This document shows positions 53,459-63,220 of a DNA stretch of 64,000 bases, one piece after another. Origin of the DNA: Neurospora intermedia. Its lineage: Eukaryota; Ascomycota; Sordariomycetes; Sordariales; Sordariaceae. Made by a program: the position numbers and the translations under genes. Positions within the stretch are counted from its first letter, which is position 1, and each line of letters opens with the position of its first letter. The stretch is from assembly GCA_037102815.1 (NCBI GenBank), contig BTPP01000002.1, positions 124,001 through 188,000 of the forward strand, read 5' to 3'. The notes below the pieces were generated by a model, which had not been told where the DNA came from, searched no databases, and worked only from the letters and a program-made list of their open reading frames with translations.

Positions 53459-54776
53459 CTATCGCACTGTATCATCATAATCTCCGTCATCTTCATCATC
53501 ATCATAATCTCCGTCATCATCATCGTCTTCATCATCTTCGTCCTCTTCGTCCTCTTCGTCCTCTTCGTCATTTTCATCATCTTCATCATCTTCGTCATCA
53601 CCATCATCTTCGTCTTCATCAGCATCTTCATCATCTTCGTCATCACCATCATCTTCGTCTTCATCAGCATCATCAATGATACTCCAGTCCAACCCTTCAT
53701 GATCTTTGGCTTGCCTAACCACCTCGCACTTCCTCACCATTTCCAACGTAAATTTGGGTCTCGTGTGTGCGTCTCGCACATGATTCCTCAGGAGTATTGC
53801 GGTGTGCGTGACAGGACAGTTGGGTTCTGGGCACTTGTATGTCGGACCATGTTTGTGTTTATGATGCTGATGAAAGCTACGTCTGGTTCCATCCCAATCG
53901 CAACCAGCTACAGGACAGTGCATTTGTTTCCCGTGTATACCCTTTTGATGCTCTCGAAGCGCAATCTTGTTGGGTCCCACGTAGTCGCAACCAGCCTCGG
54001 GACACTCGAGGTACTTGTGCACCTTTTTTAGATGGAGCTTTACCTCATCTTTTGATCCTGTAAACGAGCAGTCCCTCGCCCGGCACTTCTCATCCCCCAA
54101 TCTTTTCGCGTGCGCTTTTTTAAAATGACGAGACAGCGCACCCTCGTGGCGGCTCACGAAGTCGCAAGCAGCCTCGGGGCACCCCAAATACCCGTGCACC
54201 TCTTTCAGATGACTATCAACGTCACCCTTTGATCCTGCAAACATGCAATCGTTGGCCCGGCATATATGACTGACCCCGTGACAGTTCCTCATATGAGAAT
54301 AAATAACTTTCTTGTTGGCACCCATGGACTCACAAGCAGCCTGGGGGCACTTGATGTACTTGTGCACCTCTTTCATATGAAGATTAACTTCACCCCCTGA
54401 TCCTGTAAACGAGCAATCTTTCACCCGGCACTTTTTGAGGCCAGTCCCTGGTTTGAAGTTAGCTCACGTTTGAATGCCTAGCCTTGTAATGGGATTTACG
54501 CTTACCGCGTGCCACGTCGGGCTTCCTTTGCTCTGCATCGAGCCGTCCCTGCGGAGTTGTTGCCTGGGAAGATGAGCTGAGAGAGGACAAGGGGGAGTCC
54601 TCTTCATGGTCACCATCATTTCGGTCAGTAAAACGCCCATCGTCTGTATCCCCAGCGCTGCCACTATGAACACCATGCTCCTTGGGTTCATCAATATCTC
54701 CCTGTTCATCGTCATCCTCCTTCCTGGGATCGTCATCACTGTCCGGGGAATCCTGAAAGTCGAAACTCTGTATCAT
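53459..54776 (-). CDS. Eight-finger C2H2 protein with acidic tail
   Basis: Two exons, 54776-54506 and 54447-53459 on the minus strand, give 419 residues; the 58-nt intron has GTAAGC and CCAG. The start MIQSFDFQDSP is the first ATG in frame, only about 110 bases behind the stop of the Mbp1-like gene. Residues 1-90 are acidic and Ser-rich. From about 96 to 320 come eight C2H2 fingers that alternate in type: C-x3-4-DC-F-G..H..VH (CRVKDCSFTG, CRANDCMFAG, CRARDCSFTG) and CP.A.C......H (CPQAACES, CPEAACDF, CPEAGCDY, CPVAGCDW), ending with CPEPNCPV. Residues 349-419 are almost pure Asp/Glu and include a perfect duplicated 15-residue unit. Such finger strings bind nucleic acids, but no target can be named. 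No family was recognised beyond C2H2. Confidence 0.72.
53581..53670. repeat. Perfect 45-bp tandem duplication in the acidic tail
   Basis: Bases 53581-53625 and 53626-53670 are identical, encoding two copies of a 15-residue acidic unit (read on the minus strand). The surroundings are degenerate ATC/TTC triplets. Confidence 0.9.
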
Positions 54777-54887
54777 TGTACCGTCGTCACCCCCACCACC
54801 CCACACTCCTGCACCTCCCCTCAGCGCCGCCGAACTCCAGCAATTCTTCTCATCACACTTGCATTCGCTCAAGTAGCCCTGGCGCTT

Positions 54888-57479
54888 CTAATGCACAACG
54901 CCCTCCACGCCGCCCAAGAACCTCCTGACCCTCGCAATCTCCAATTCAGGCTTTTCACTTTCGACCGCCCTCGTCAGTGTATCCAGCAGGGCTTCAACCT
55001 CGATTTCGGGCCTCCTGGTGCAGAGGCTGACCAGCCGCCGATACTTGAGCTCCTTCTCCTTGCTCTGTGCCTGCAAGGCCGCCACCGCCTGTCGCGTTTT
55101 GCTCGACCTCGCCCGTAGTGCCTTGATTCTAGCTCTTAGCACTGCCGCGCTCGGTAGGCTAGGTCGGCTGTCTGGGTCCAGTCCCTTGGGAGACTGCGTC
55201 TTGACAATCTCCAATGCCGACTCGAGTTCCATTTCCCAGGCGTTGGCCGAAGCGACATCCAGCCGACCGTGACGCTGTTCGAGTTCAATGAGGATCTGCT
55301 CTTCCTCCTCACATGCCCGGTTGAAGTTGACAATCTTCTGCTTGGCCAATTGCTGTGCTTTGAGCTTTTCTTGTAGGGACTCGAGGGTGCGGCGGGCGTC
55401 GCCGACTTGTGAGGAGGTAACGCGAAGTTGAGAATGGAGGGTGTCAATCGATTCTTGTTTCTTTTTCAGCTCATTCTGGAAAATAGACGCGGATTCACCA
55501 ATGAGGTGAGTGATGGCTGGCTTTACGTTAGCAATGGAGCAGAAGGATAGAAAACAAGGAAAAAGAACTTACAGCGGACAACCTCGTCACTGGTCTCACG
55601 GCTCTTATGGCCACTGCCCGTCGTAGCCCCAATCTTTTCTTGGGCTGGATCATCGTTGGTTTCGGCATCGGCAATCCCGATGCCGAAATCCAGTGGCTTC
55701 AAATTGGCTCGGTTGGGAATTGTGGGATCCGCGCCCACCTCCAGAAGCTGGGAAATGATGCTGCGGTTACCGACGCGTGCAGCAACGTTAAGCGCCGTGT
55801 CACCACTATTATCCTGAGCGTTGACAATCTCGCTCATAAACCGGGCGATGCCCATTCGACGTCCTTTTCTATCGCCGATGCCGTTCTCTTGGCTGCTTGG
55901 AGCACTACCTTGCCGGACCACCCATTCTAGAAGGCTCTCGAGGTAGTATCGGCTAGCATAATGACGGCCTTTGACCGCACTGGTGACGGCAATGTGATGC
56001 AAAACGGTGCGGCCCTTGTCGTCGGTCACGTCAAGAGTGCAACCGAGGAGATCAAGAAGCTCGGGAAACGTGTTGTTCTCCATGGAGTTGGTGACGGTGC
56101 AGGCACGCATAAGGGCAGTCTCTCCACAAGCATTGACACGCCAGGGGTTTGCGCCTGCGTGGATGAGCGCTCGCAGAAGCGGCATGCGAGAGAGGGTGGC
56201 AGCCCAATGAAGGGCCGTGTGACTCTGGGTGTCGATGGGGGAGTCCAGCTCCTGGGGAGACACATTGCAAAGGGCAGCCTGTATGGCCTCCTCGGGGCCG
56301 TTGGCATCCATAAAGAGGCCCATCAGCATACCGCGCTTGGCTTCCGCGTCGGCGTTATTCTCATAGGGCAACGGCCGCAACGGGCCAAGGGCATACGAGG
56401 CATCGCCATCATTAGCAGTGACTTGATCGTAGTTGAAAGAGGCGCTGGGCTCGGTGGGAGAGCCAGGGTCTCCGTTGGCAACATTTCCAGCATTGAATGG
56501 GTCGAGAGGCTGGTGGCCCGGAGTCTGGCCGCCAAAGCTCCTGGCGGGGGTGAGAACTCTTTGCCGCTTCCTAGGGGGTTGTTCGAGGCCGTCACCAGCC
56601 AAGGGTTGCGTAGTTTGAGACCCGAAGCCCGAGTCGGCGTTCTGTGTCTGGGTTGCGTATTCGGTCGAAACAAGGCTTTGTTGCGAGTTTGGGAAATCGG
56701 CCACATCCTGCATCGAGGACTGGCGGTTGAAGCTGGGGGCCCTGCTGGGACCGCTGCGGTTTCTAGGCGCAGGGGAATCGAAGCGAGCCTTGCTGATGGC
56801 AGCCACTGCGGTTGAGGCCGTCGAGGAGATGTTCTTGAAGAAGGTGCCGGTGGAGCCAATACCGCGATTCTCTTGCGAGCTCGCGTTGTACATGCGCTTC
56901 CTCTGTGCAGCCATGGCTTGTTCCTTGGTGGGGGTGTCCACGTTTCCAGTCTCGCCTTCCTGTCCCCTGTTGTGTGTCAAGAGCTTGGACAGCAGCTCCT
57001 CTACGCCATATTGACGGCAAACTTCGAGACCCCGTTCGAATGGAATCCAAGTTCCTTGATATTTCCCGTAGCCGCCCTGGACTTTTTCGTGTTCGCCAAT
57101 CTGGATTTCCTTTTCGAGAATCTTGGTACGGCGTCCCTTATCGATGTTTGCAACCTTGAGGATCTGTGTGGCATTGACCCAGCCGTCCTTTTGTCGGCGC
57201 ATGACGGCAACGTTGTTGACCTCCATTTCGTAGACGCCGACTCCTGAGTACGTAGCCTGTAGCTGTCAGTCGGAGCACAGTGGGGAGGGTATGGGAGACG
57301 GGGGATGAGGAGAAGAGGCTCACAGAGTAGATGGTAGGTACGGCATGGTCGTTGTGTAGCCGGTTGGGGGGGTCCGTGTACTGTCTGTAGACTGACTGGG
57401 AGGACTGGCTCATGGAGAAGGACTGTTGTGAAGACGGCTGCGACTGCTGCGAGGCGCCGCCCAGTTGTGGTGGCTGCAT
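54888..57479 (-). CDS. mbp1: Mbp1-type APSES/KilA-N cell-cycle transcription factor with ankyrin repeats
   Basis: Three exons, 57479-57324, 57256-55573 and 55516-54888 on the minus strand, give 822 residues; introns are 67 nt (GTGAGC...ACAG) and 56 nt (GTAAGT...CCAG). A Gln/Ser-rich start is followed by the KilA-N/APSES DNA-binding domain at about 54-145: YSGVGVYEMEVN, DGWVNATQILKVANIDKG, KILEKEIQIGEHEKVQGGYG and KYQGTWIPFERG, near the yeast Mbp1 sequence. A disordered stretch with basic PPRKRQRVLTP (about 280) leads to ankyrin repeats at about 395-560 (SHTALHWAATLSRMPLLRAL, GDTALNVAARVGNRSIISQLL). The C-terminus is coiled coil (about 640-760), where Swi6-type partners bind. This is the DNA-binding subunit of the MBF-like complex that drives G1/S genes through ACGCGT boxes. 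Its 3' end almost touches the zinc-finger gene. Confidence 0.93.
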
Positions 57480-58676
57480 CTTGATTGTTGACGCGGGTAA
57501 TAGAGGGTGATAGTAAAGACTGTTGTGTGTATCACTGATGACTGAACGAGTGGTATTTGATAGAGCTGTGGCCGGAAGTGATACAAGTTGCGTCCTTCAA
57601 GACTGGGGGAATCACAACGTCTTTATGGAGGCGGGGGACTGGAGAGGTGAGCCAACCGAAGTGAGGGAAGGAAACGGGCAGCGAGTAGAAGGGAGTTGGA
57701 GACGTCGGGTGGTGACTGGCGACAGATGGTGATTGCCGTCCGTTGCCGTGGTTCGGGTGAAATCGAGAGGGGATGAGACCGCAATTGATGCTGTGGCAGA
57801 TTCCCTCTTGCCGTCTATAACAGTAGTGTAGAGGTAGGTAGCGAGTCGATAACAGATGGACGTTTGCAGCTGCCGGCGAAGTTGATGAAGGGAAGGGTCG
57901 GCGACGAAGGCGCAACGAATCGGGGAATATAGACAGCTCGGCAGGATTAGAAACTGGGGATAGTAAGTAGCAGTAGTAATAGAATTACCCTCCAAAACAC
58001 CACGGCGTAAAAAGGTGCCCGCGATGGTCACAATGACGTTTCCCTTGTTCGCAAAAAGTCAATTAAAGGTCGACGTGTTGGTTTCGTGTTTGTTGCGCGA
58101 AAACTCGTGTTTGCGTGTGAAAGATTGCCCTGTGCGGTCAGCGATACACGAAAAAGACAGGCGCCAGGTCACGGGGTGGTTATGTGTAACGGGTGGATAC
58201 AAGCTGTGTAACAAACTGGTGCCTTTGATACATAGTCAGCAACCAACGAACCCCGATAGAAACATTGAAGGGTGACTCAAGAGATAGGGTGTTTAGATTG
58301 TCTTGGATGATTAGTTCCGTCTTGTCATTCAGTTTCATCCTTTTATATTTACACTCGTTGCGGACCCAGAAGCTGTCACATTACATGGATCTCACTAAAG
58401 CAGACCGGGAGCGTTTAGTAAGTATAGTACTTCAAGTTACGTGGATGTGTGTAACATACACTGTAACTTTGTCAATTACCATACACCATCTAGAACATCC
58501 CCCAATCGCCAGTGCCATTTCAACTGTGGATGACAATGACAACTTCCCAAACAACGCACTCACAACTCCCATTCCTCCGGCTGGTACATACCGTGACTTC
58601 TCAAACGATGACCTTTTCTCGACATCCCACTCTCTGAAACCAGGCACAACCTACAGCTTCTTCCACGCGCGCGGCC
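57480..58676. other. Divergent promoter region, Mbp1-like and LYR genes
   Basis: About 1.2 kb. Longer open frames run across parts of it but have no protein character. A GTAGAGGTAGGTAG motif lies at 57828. No RNA gene seen. Confidence 0.5.
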
Positions 58677-59783
58677 ATGTCCCGCCCACCACCCCTCCCC
58701 CACCCCACAACGACCCTCCACCTCTACCGACACCTCCTCCGCGAATCCTCCTACCTCCCCGTTCTCATCCGTCCCTTCTTCGACGAGCGCATCACCACGC
58801 GCTTCCGGGCCCACCGCGCCTCCGACCCGTCCTCCTGTCCCCAAACCGCCACCCGTCTCAAGCGCGCCCACCACGACCTGCGCTACCTGCGCGCCGCCAA
58901 CGCCGGCGACCTCCCGCGCATGCGGCGCATCTTGCTGCTCGCATTCGGCCGAACGGGTGCCAAACGCCGCCAGCTTCTTTCCGACTTACTAGAGCCCGAC
59001 ACCCCGAGCAGCGACGAGGAACTACAAAAATACATCAACAAGGCGCGGGCCATCGTCAAGGAGGGCAGGAAACCGGACTGGTTGGATAACTGGGACACGG
59101 AAAAGCTCAAGGCGTTTGTAAGGAGTCAAACGGGAGGCGATGCGCCGCCGATTGTCAATCGTCCCAAACCGGAAATTACAAATCACCAGTTGGCGCCGGA
59201 ACGATATGTGCCCAAGGAAAATATCTGGGGCGGGCCACTGAATGAAAAGGTGAGGAGGACGAAGCTGAAAAAGACGTATAAGCAGGTGGCGGAGAAGGTG
59301 CTCCCGCCGGTGCCGAGAGAGGAGTGGGAGCTGCTGAGAGATTTGGTGAATAAGAAGGAGGAGTGGGAGGTACCGAAGAGGAGGGCGGTGGGAAAGTTGA
59401 TTTGGGCGAAGGAGGATAAGTCACAAGAGGAGGCGGTGCTGGATTGGAATTGGCAGAGATATGCGACACAACCGATTTGGTTGGTGGACAGGCAGAAGAG
59501 TAGGAGAAACATGTTGTTGAGCGGGCAGGTGGATGAGGATCTGCCGATGGGGGAGCAGCAGCCCATCAATTGCCATCGGTATACGCCGAGGTTATGGAGG
59601 AGGACGTTGGAACAGGTGTGGCGGATGACGGCGGTTATGGAAAGGAAAAAGGATGGAAAAGGGTGGGAGATAGAATGGGGACAGAAAAAGTATGAACCGC
59701 CGGTGGCACCATCAGCGGATCTCGAGTTCTTTGAGGGCGCCCCGGTAAGAGCGGAGCCCAAGAAGAAGAAGGGCAAGCAGTAA
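58677..59783 (+). CDS. LYR-motif (Complex1_LYR-like) mitochondrial protein
   Basis: A single exon of 368 residues from the ATG at 58677. Near the N-terminus HLYRHLLRESSYLPVLIRPFF and then RITTRFRAHR, KRAHHDLRYLRAANAGD give the LYR signature and the three-helix pattern with conserved F/R residues of the Complex1_LYR family, of the Cup1-like fungal type. LYR proteins act in mitochondria, binding acyl carrier protein and helping iron-sulfur or complex assembly, or the mitoribosome. The remainder is long for the family: a middle domain with PERYVPKENIWGGPLNEKVRR, and a Trp/Arg-rich C-terminal part (PRLWRRTLEQVWRMTAVME), ending in a Lys tract (KKKKGKQ). The specific partner cannot be named. It is convergent with the GNAT gene, 192 bases apart. 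Confidence 0.75.
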   Translation: MSRPPPLPHPTTTLHLYRHLLRESSYLPVLIRPFFDERITTRFRAHRASDPSSCPQTATRLKRAHHDLRYLRAANAGDLPRMRRILLLAFGRTGAKRRQLLSDLLEPDTPSSDEELQKYINKARAIVKEGRKPDWLDNWDTEKLKAFVRSQTGGDAPPIVNRPKPEITNHQLAPERYVPKENIWGGPLNEKVRRTKLKKTYKQVAEKVLPPVPREEWELLRDLVNKKEEWEVPKRRAVGKLIWAKEDKSQEEAVLDWNWQRYATQPIWLVDRQKSRRNMLLSGQVDEDLPMGEQQPINCHRYTPRLWRRTLEQVWRMTAVMERKKDGKGWEIEWGQKKYEPPVAPSADLEFFEGAPVRAEPKKKKGKQ

Positions 59784-59975
59784 TCGCAGTCTGCGGTCCG
59801 TTATGTGGGATGGGATATGTATGGGTGGATAGAAAGGGACTTTGCTCAACTTGTAGAAAATGATACCCGAGCACATTTCATAGTCAAAAGCACCACAACA
59901 CAAACTTTATATGACTATGCGTCAACCTGCCCTTTCCAACTATGGGTATATTTTTTCCAAACCTCAGCCAACCAT

Positions 59976-60611
59976 CTAATCCAACAACTTGGCCAACTTG
60001 GGCAGTCCCTCCCCATCAACCCTCATGCCCACCCACTCACTCATCATCTGGGCCCCAATCGCCTCGCTCTCATAAAACTTGATGCTCGGCTCATTCCACT
60101 TGAGCACGTTCCACTCGAGCCTGCCTCCCTTCATGGCCTCCACCTCCTTCGCCAGCTCCACCAACAACCGCTTGCCATACCCCTTCTTTCTCTCGCTCTG
60201 CTTGACATACAGATCCTCAAGGAAGATACCGGGGCGCGCCCGCCACGTCGAGTAGTTGTAAAAGTAAAGCGCCATCCCGACGACGACGCCCGACTCGGGG
60301 TCAGTCAGCACCAAGCAGCGGGCAGGCTTGGAGGGCGAGACGGGTTCAGTGATGGGCAGGCCGGTCTCAGGGCTGGGGGAGACGACGGAGGGATCGGAAG
60401 GGGCGAAGGCGATGGTTGCCGCCAGGGTTTCCTCGGTAGCTTCAACGCTGTCGAGGGCGTGTTCGTAGTCGGCCAGTTCGCGGATGAGGCCGAGAATGGC
60501 GGGGACGTCTAGATGTTGTTAGTTTGTGCTTGTGTGGTACAACAGGGGAGAAGAGGACGGAGACGAACCCTCGCGCCTGGCGTGGCGGACAACAGGAGCA
60601 GTGGAAGCCAT
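59976..60611 (-). CDS. GNAT N-acetyltransferase, SSAT/polyamine-type
   Basis: Two exons, 60611-60569 and 60508-59976 on the minus strand, give 191 residues. The 60-nt intron starts GTTCGT (an uncommon donor) and ends AACTAAC...CTAG; it joins HARRE to DVPAILGLIRELADYE, the family-typical N-terminus, which supports it. The GNAT core follows: SGVVVGMALYFYNYSTW, GIFLEDLYVKQSERKKGYG (acetyl-CoA pyrophosphate loop R-x-x-G-x-G), KRLLVELAKEVEAMKG and LEWNVLKWNEPSIKFYES. This is the pattern of spermidine/spermine or thialysine N-acetyltransferases, which transfer acetyl from acetyl-CoA to small amines in the cytosol. An insert of about 25 Pro/Ser-rich residues (PSVVSPSPETGLPITEPVSP) lies before the second strand, as seen in other fungi. 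Substrate not proven. Confidence 0.9.
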
Positions 60612-61060
60612 TGTGATTTGTTTTGGTGTCTTGGCTTTGGTTTCACACGAGGTGGAAGTGGCAATTCGGATCCGGAAGACGGTAACGGGATTGGACCGTA
60701 TAAATGTCTACTTATAGGAACCCGATGGAAGCCGGGGCCGTGATGACTCGAAAAAATAAGTGGACCTCCCGCCTCCGGGGGACTGTCAGCCGAGGCGGGG
60801 CTGTGACAAACTGAACCCCGAACTTAGTCTCTGAACAGACCCCATCTGCCTCCGTTCCCCCGCCCCACATAAAATGTGGGTCTCCTCGAACTTTGTGAGA
60901 GAAACGGGTGGGGTGGGGTGGTTTTGGAGGTTAGTGGGTCTGACTGAGACTACCCGAACTCCACTCCGCGCCCTTCCGGTGACCAGCTTATCTCAGCGCT
61001 CAGACCCACCTTGAGCTCCCGGGCGTGCACGGACCTATAATGAGTACCACACTCTTGGCA
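60612..61060. other. Promoter of the GNAT gene and boundary to RIP-like DNA
   Basis: About 450 bp of normal composition before the AT-rich block. GGGTGGGGTGGGGTGG at about 60906-60921 is a possible G-quadruplex-forming run. No gene. Confidence 0.5.
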
Positions 61061-61504
61061 TTTTATCAATAAATTGAATTTTTTTTTCCCAAACTAGGCA
61101 ATATCTAGCCCTCCGCTCAAAGAGGTCTAAGTACACAATTAAATCCAAACCGTAATCGCGTCAACTTTTCCAGCCAACAACCAACAACATCAACACAACA
61201 CCACCAAAACAAATCGCATCACGGAGTAATCTAGTTAATTTTAATCGTATAAATTAGAACTTCTTAACAGTACCAATTTCATTATCATTATTATAAAGGA
61301 AAACTCTTAAAACGACGACGCACAATCTATACATAGTCTCCCCACAAACCCGTTTATTCAACATCATCGGCATCGCTCCCAATAAAGACAGCCTCAACCC
61401 GGACATTAACGTACTTCTTCAGCAATTAGAGAATCCTTTAATCTCTCTACTACTCCCTCTAATATCTAAGTCCCAAAATATATATAAGAGCCAAAACAAT
61501 TATA

Positions 61505-61625
61505 GTAGGAGGCTAACTTTTAGGATAATAACGAGGATAATAACGAGGATAATAATAAAAATAATAACGAAGATAGTAACGGAAATAATAATAATAATAA
61601 CAATAATAATAATAATAATAATAGC
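61505..61625 (+). repeat. Degenerate GATAATAAC-type tandem repeat
   Basis: Units such as GAGGATAATAAC repeat and pass into (AAT)n. In a coding reading this would be an Asp/Asn-rich stretch of the lost protein. Confidence 0.6.
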
Positions 61626-63004
61626 GACAATAACTACAATATTATTAAAGAGACTATTAAATTCTAGGGACGTCTCCGTTTAAAGAACTATAAATATAAA
61701 CGTATAATAATAAAATAAAGCAACGAACCAGAACTAGTAAAATAATATTCTATAAAAGTATTCCTTTATTAATAAATAAAATTTCGCCGTTACTTAATAT
61801 AATTTTCGAAGATTATATAAGGGAGCCGTATAAAGAGGTCTCTCTACAAATAGAATATAATATTCTAAACTAATATACCGGACGGCCTAGCCTATTATAC
61901 CTTTATATTACGTAAAGAAATATACTTACTCTTTAAAGAACTTTCTTTCAATTAATTTAATATTAATAAACTTTATTAAGGGGATAAACAAACTATTATT
62001 ACTAATTTAAATAGTTCTTCCTAATTAGAAAATACTTTAAAACAAATTTAACTATCCCTTAAAACTATTACTCCTATATTAGTATCTATAATTTCACAGC
62101 TTTTAATTAATTAAATAAATTTAAAAGATTAATAAATAAAATTTAGAAACTAAATAATTAATTATTATACTACTTAGTTTAAAATACTAAACAAAATTAA
62201 TAAAATTAATACTTACGAAGATTATTATAACCGTATAATCTTAATTACCTCCATCTTAATATTTAATTATACTAAAAATACTAGTACCTTCCTTTAATAT
62301 ATCCTTAGACTTTATTTACTAATAACTAATATATTTAGAAGAGCTATTCAAATATTATCTAATATAAGCATTATATTATTATATACAACTATCAATTACT
62401 TACTTAATAAAATAGCTACCCAAATAAAAACCAACCTCAAACGAACTACTTATAATCCTAATAGTATTATTATATACAATAACTTCAATTATAAGGATAC
62501 GGTTCGTAAACTAATAAGTAGAAAGTAAGACCAAATAGTTAACCTTACTACGGCTAGTTTAGTATTTTACCCGGAACTATATAGCCCACTTTTATAATCT
62601 TCGTAGAAAAAAACTCAAAAATTTACAATAAAAATAGTAGTGAACTATATCTTACTTTAGTGTAAAAATACTAATACTACTACTCGTTAACTAATAAACT
62701 TCACTATCAAATCTATCTTTTTCCGAATAAAAAATAATATTACAACTACTAAAAAATTACCAGCTTTTCCAATTATTAAGAAAATCAAATATAAAGACTC
62801 ACCAAACCTCCAAATTAGCGCTATCTACGAAGATAAAGGCAAGCTTGAAGGTATATACCGTATTTACGAAGAGCTTTAGAATAATCAATTTTATTTTAAT
62901 AAGGCCGAACTAATTTAACGCCTCATCCTTATCTATAGTAACCAAAAGACTGTAAGGGGTGCAGCACAGTTGGTATAGATACTAGCCTTAATTAATCGAT
63001 AAGG

Positions 63005-63220
63005 TTCTACGAAGAAGAAAGGAGGGTAAAAGAGCGCCCTCTGGGCGGGCATAGCCAGCTGTCCTTTTCAAGGGACGTGCACGTACGTACGGGCTATTGG
63101 GGTGCTGCGGCGGCAAATAACCTAATTGGTCGTATTAGCTACCGGCCGGTTGAAACTCGGACTAGCGAGATTGCTAGTCACTCCAACTACGGGTAGTAAG
63201 CCCTATAATATTAGCCCCCC
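63005..63220. other. GC-normal, hairpin-rich island in the RIP block
   Basis: About 215 bases of normal composition with several potential stems: GACTAGC/GCTAGTC around a six-base loop (63163-63182), CTAAT/ATTAG around TGGTCGT, ACCGGCCGGT, and CGTACGTACG. Its function is unknown. Confidence 0.5.

Noticed and set aside
58265-59089. A 274-residue frame overlapping the LYR gene start
   Set aside because: Its second half is the Pro/Arg/His shadow of the LYR gene in another frame and its first half has no recognisable protein character or intron support.
62945-63005. A second tRNA-like stretch (CAGTTGGTATAG and GGTTCTACG) in the RIP block
   Set aside because: The A-box and B-box resemblance is weak and no acceptor or anticodon stem can be drawn, so it is not reported as a feature.
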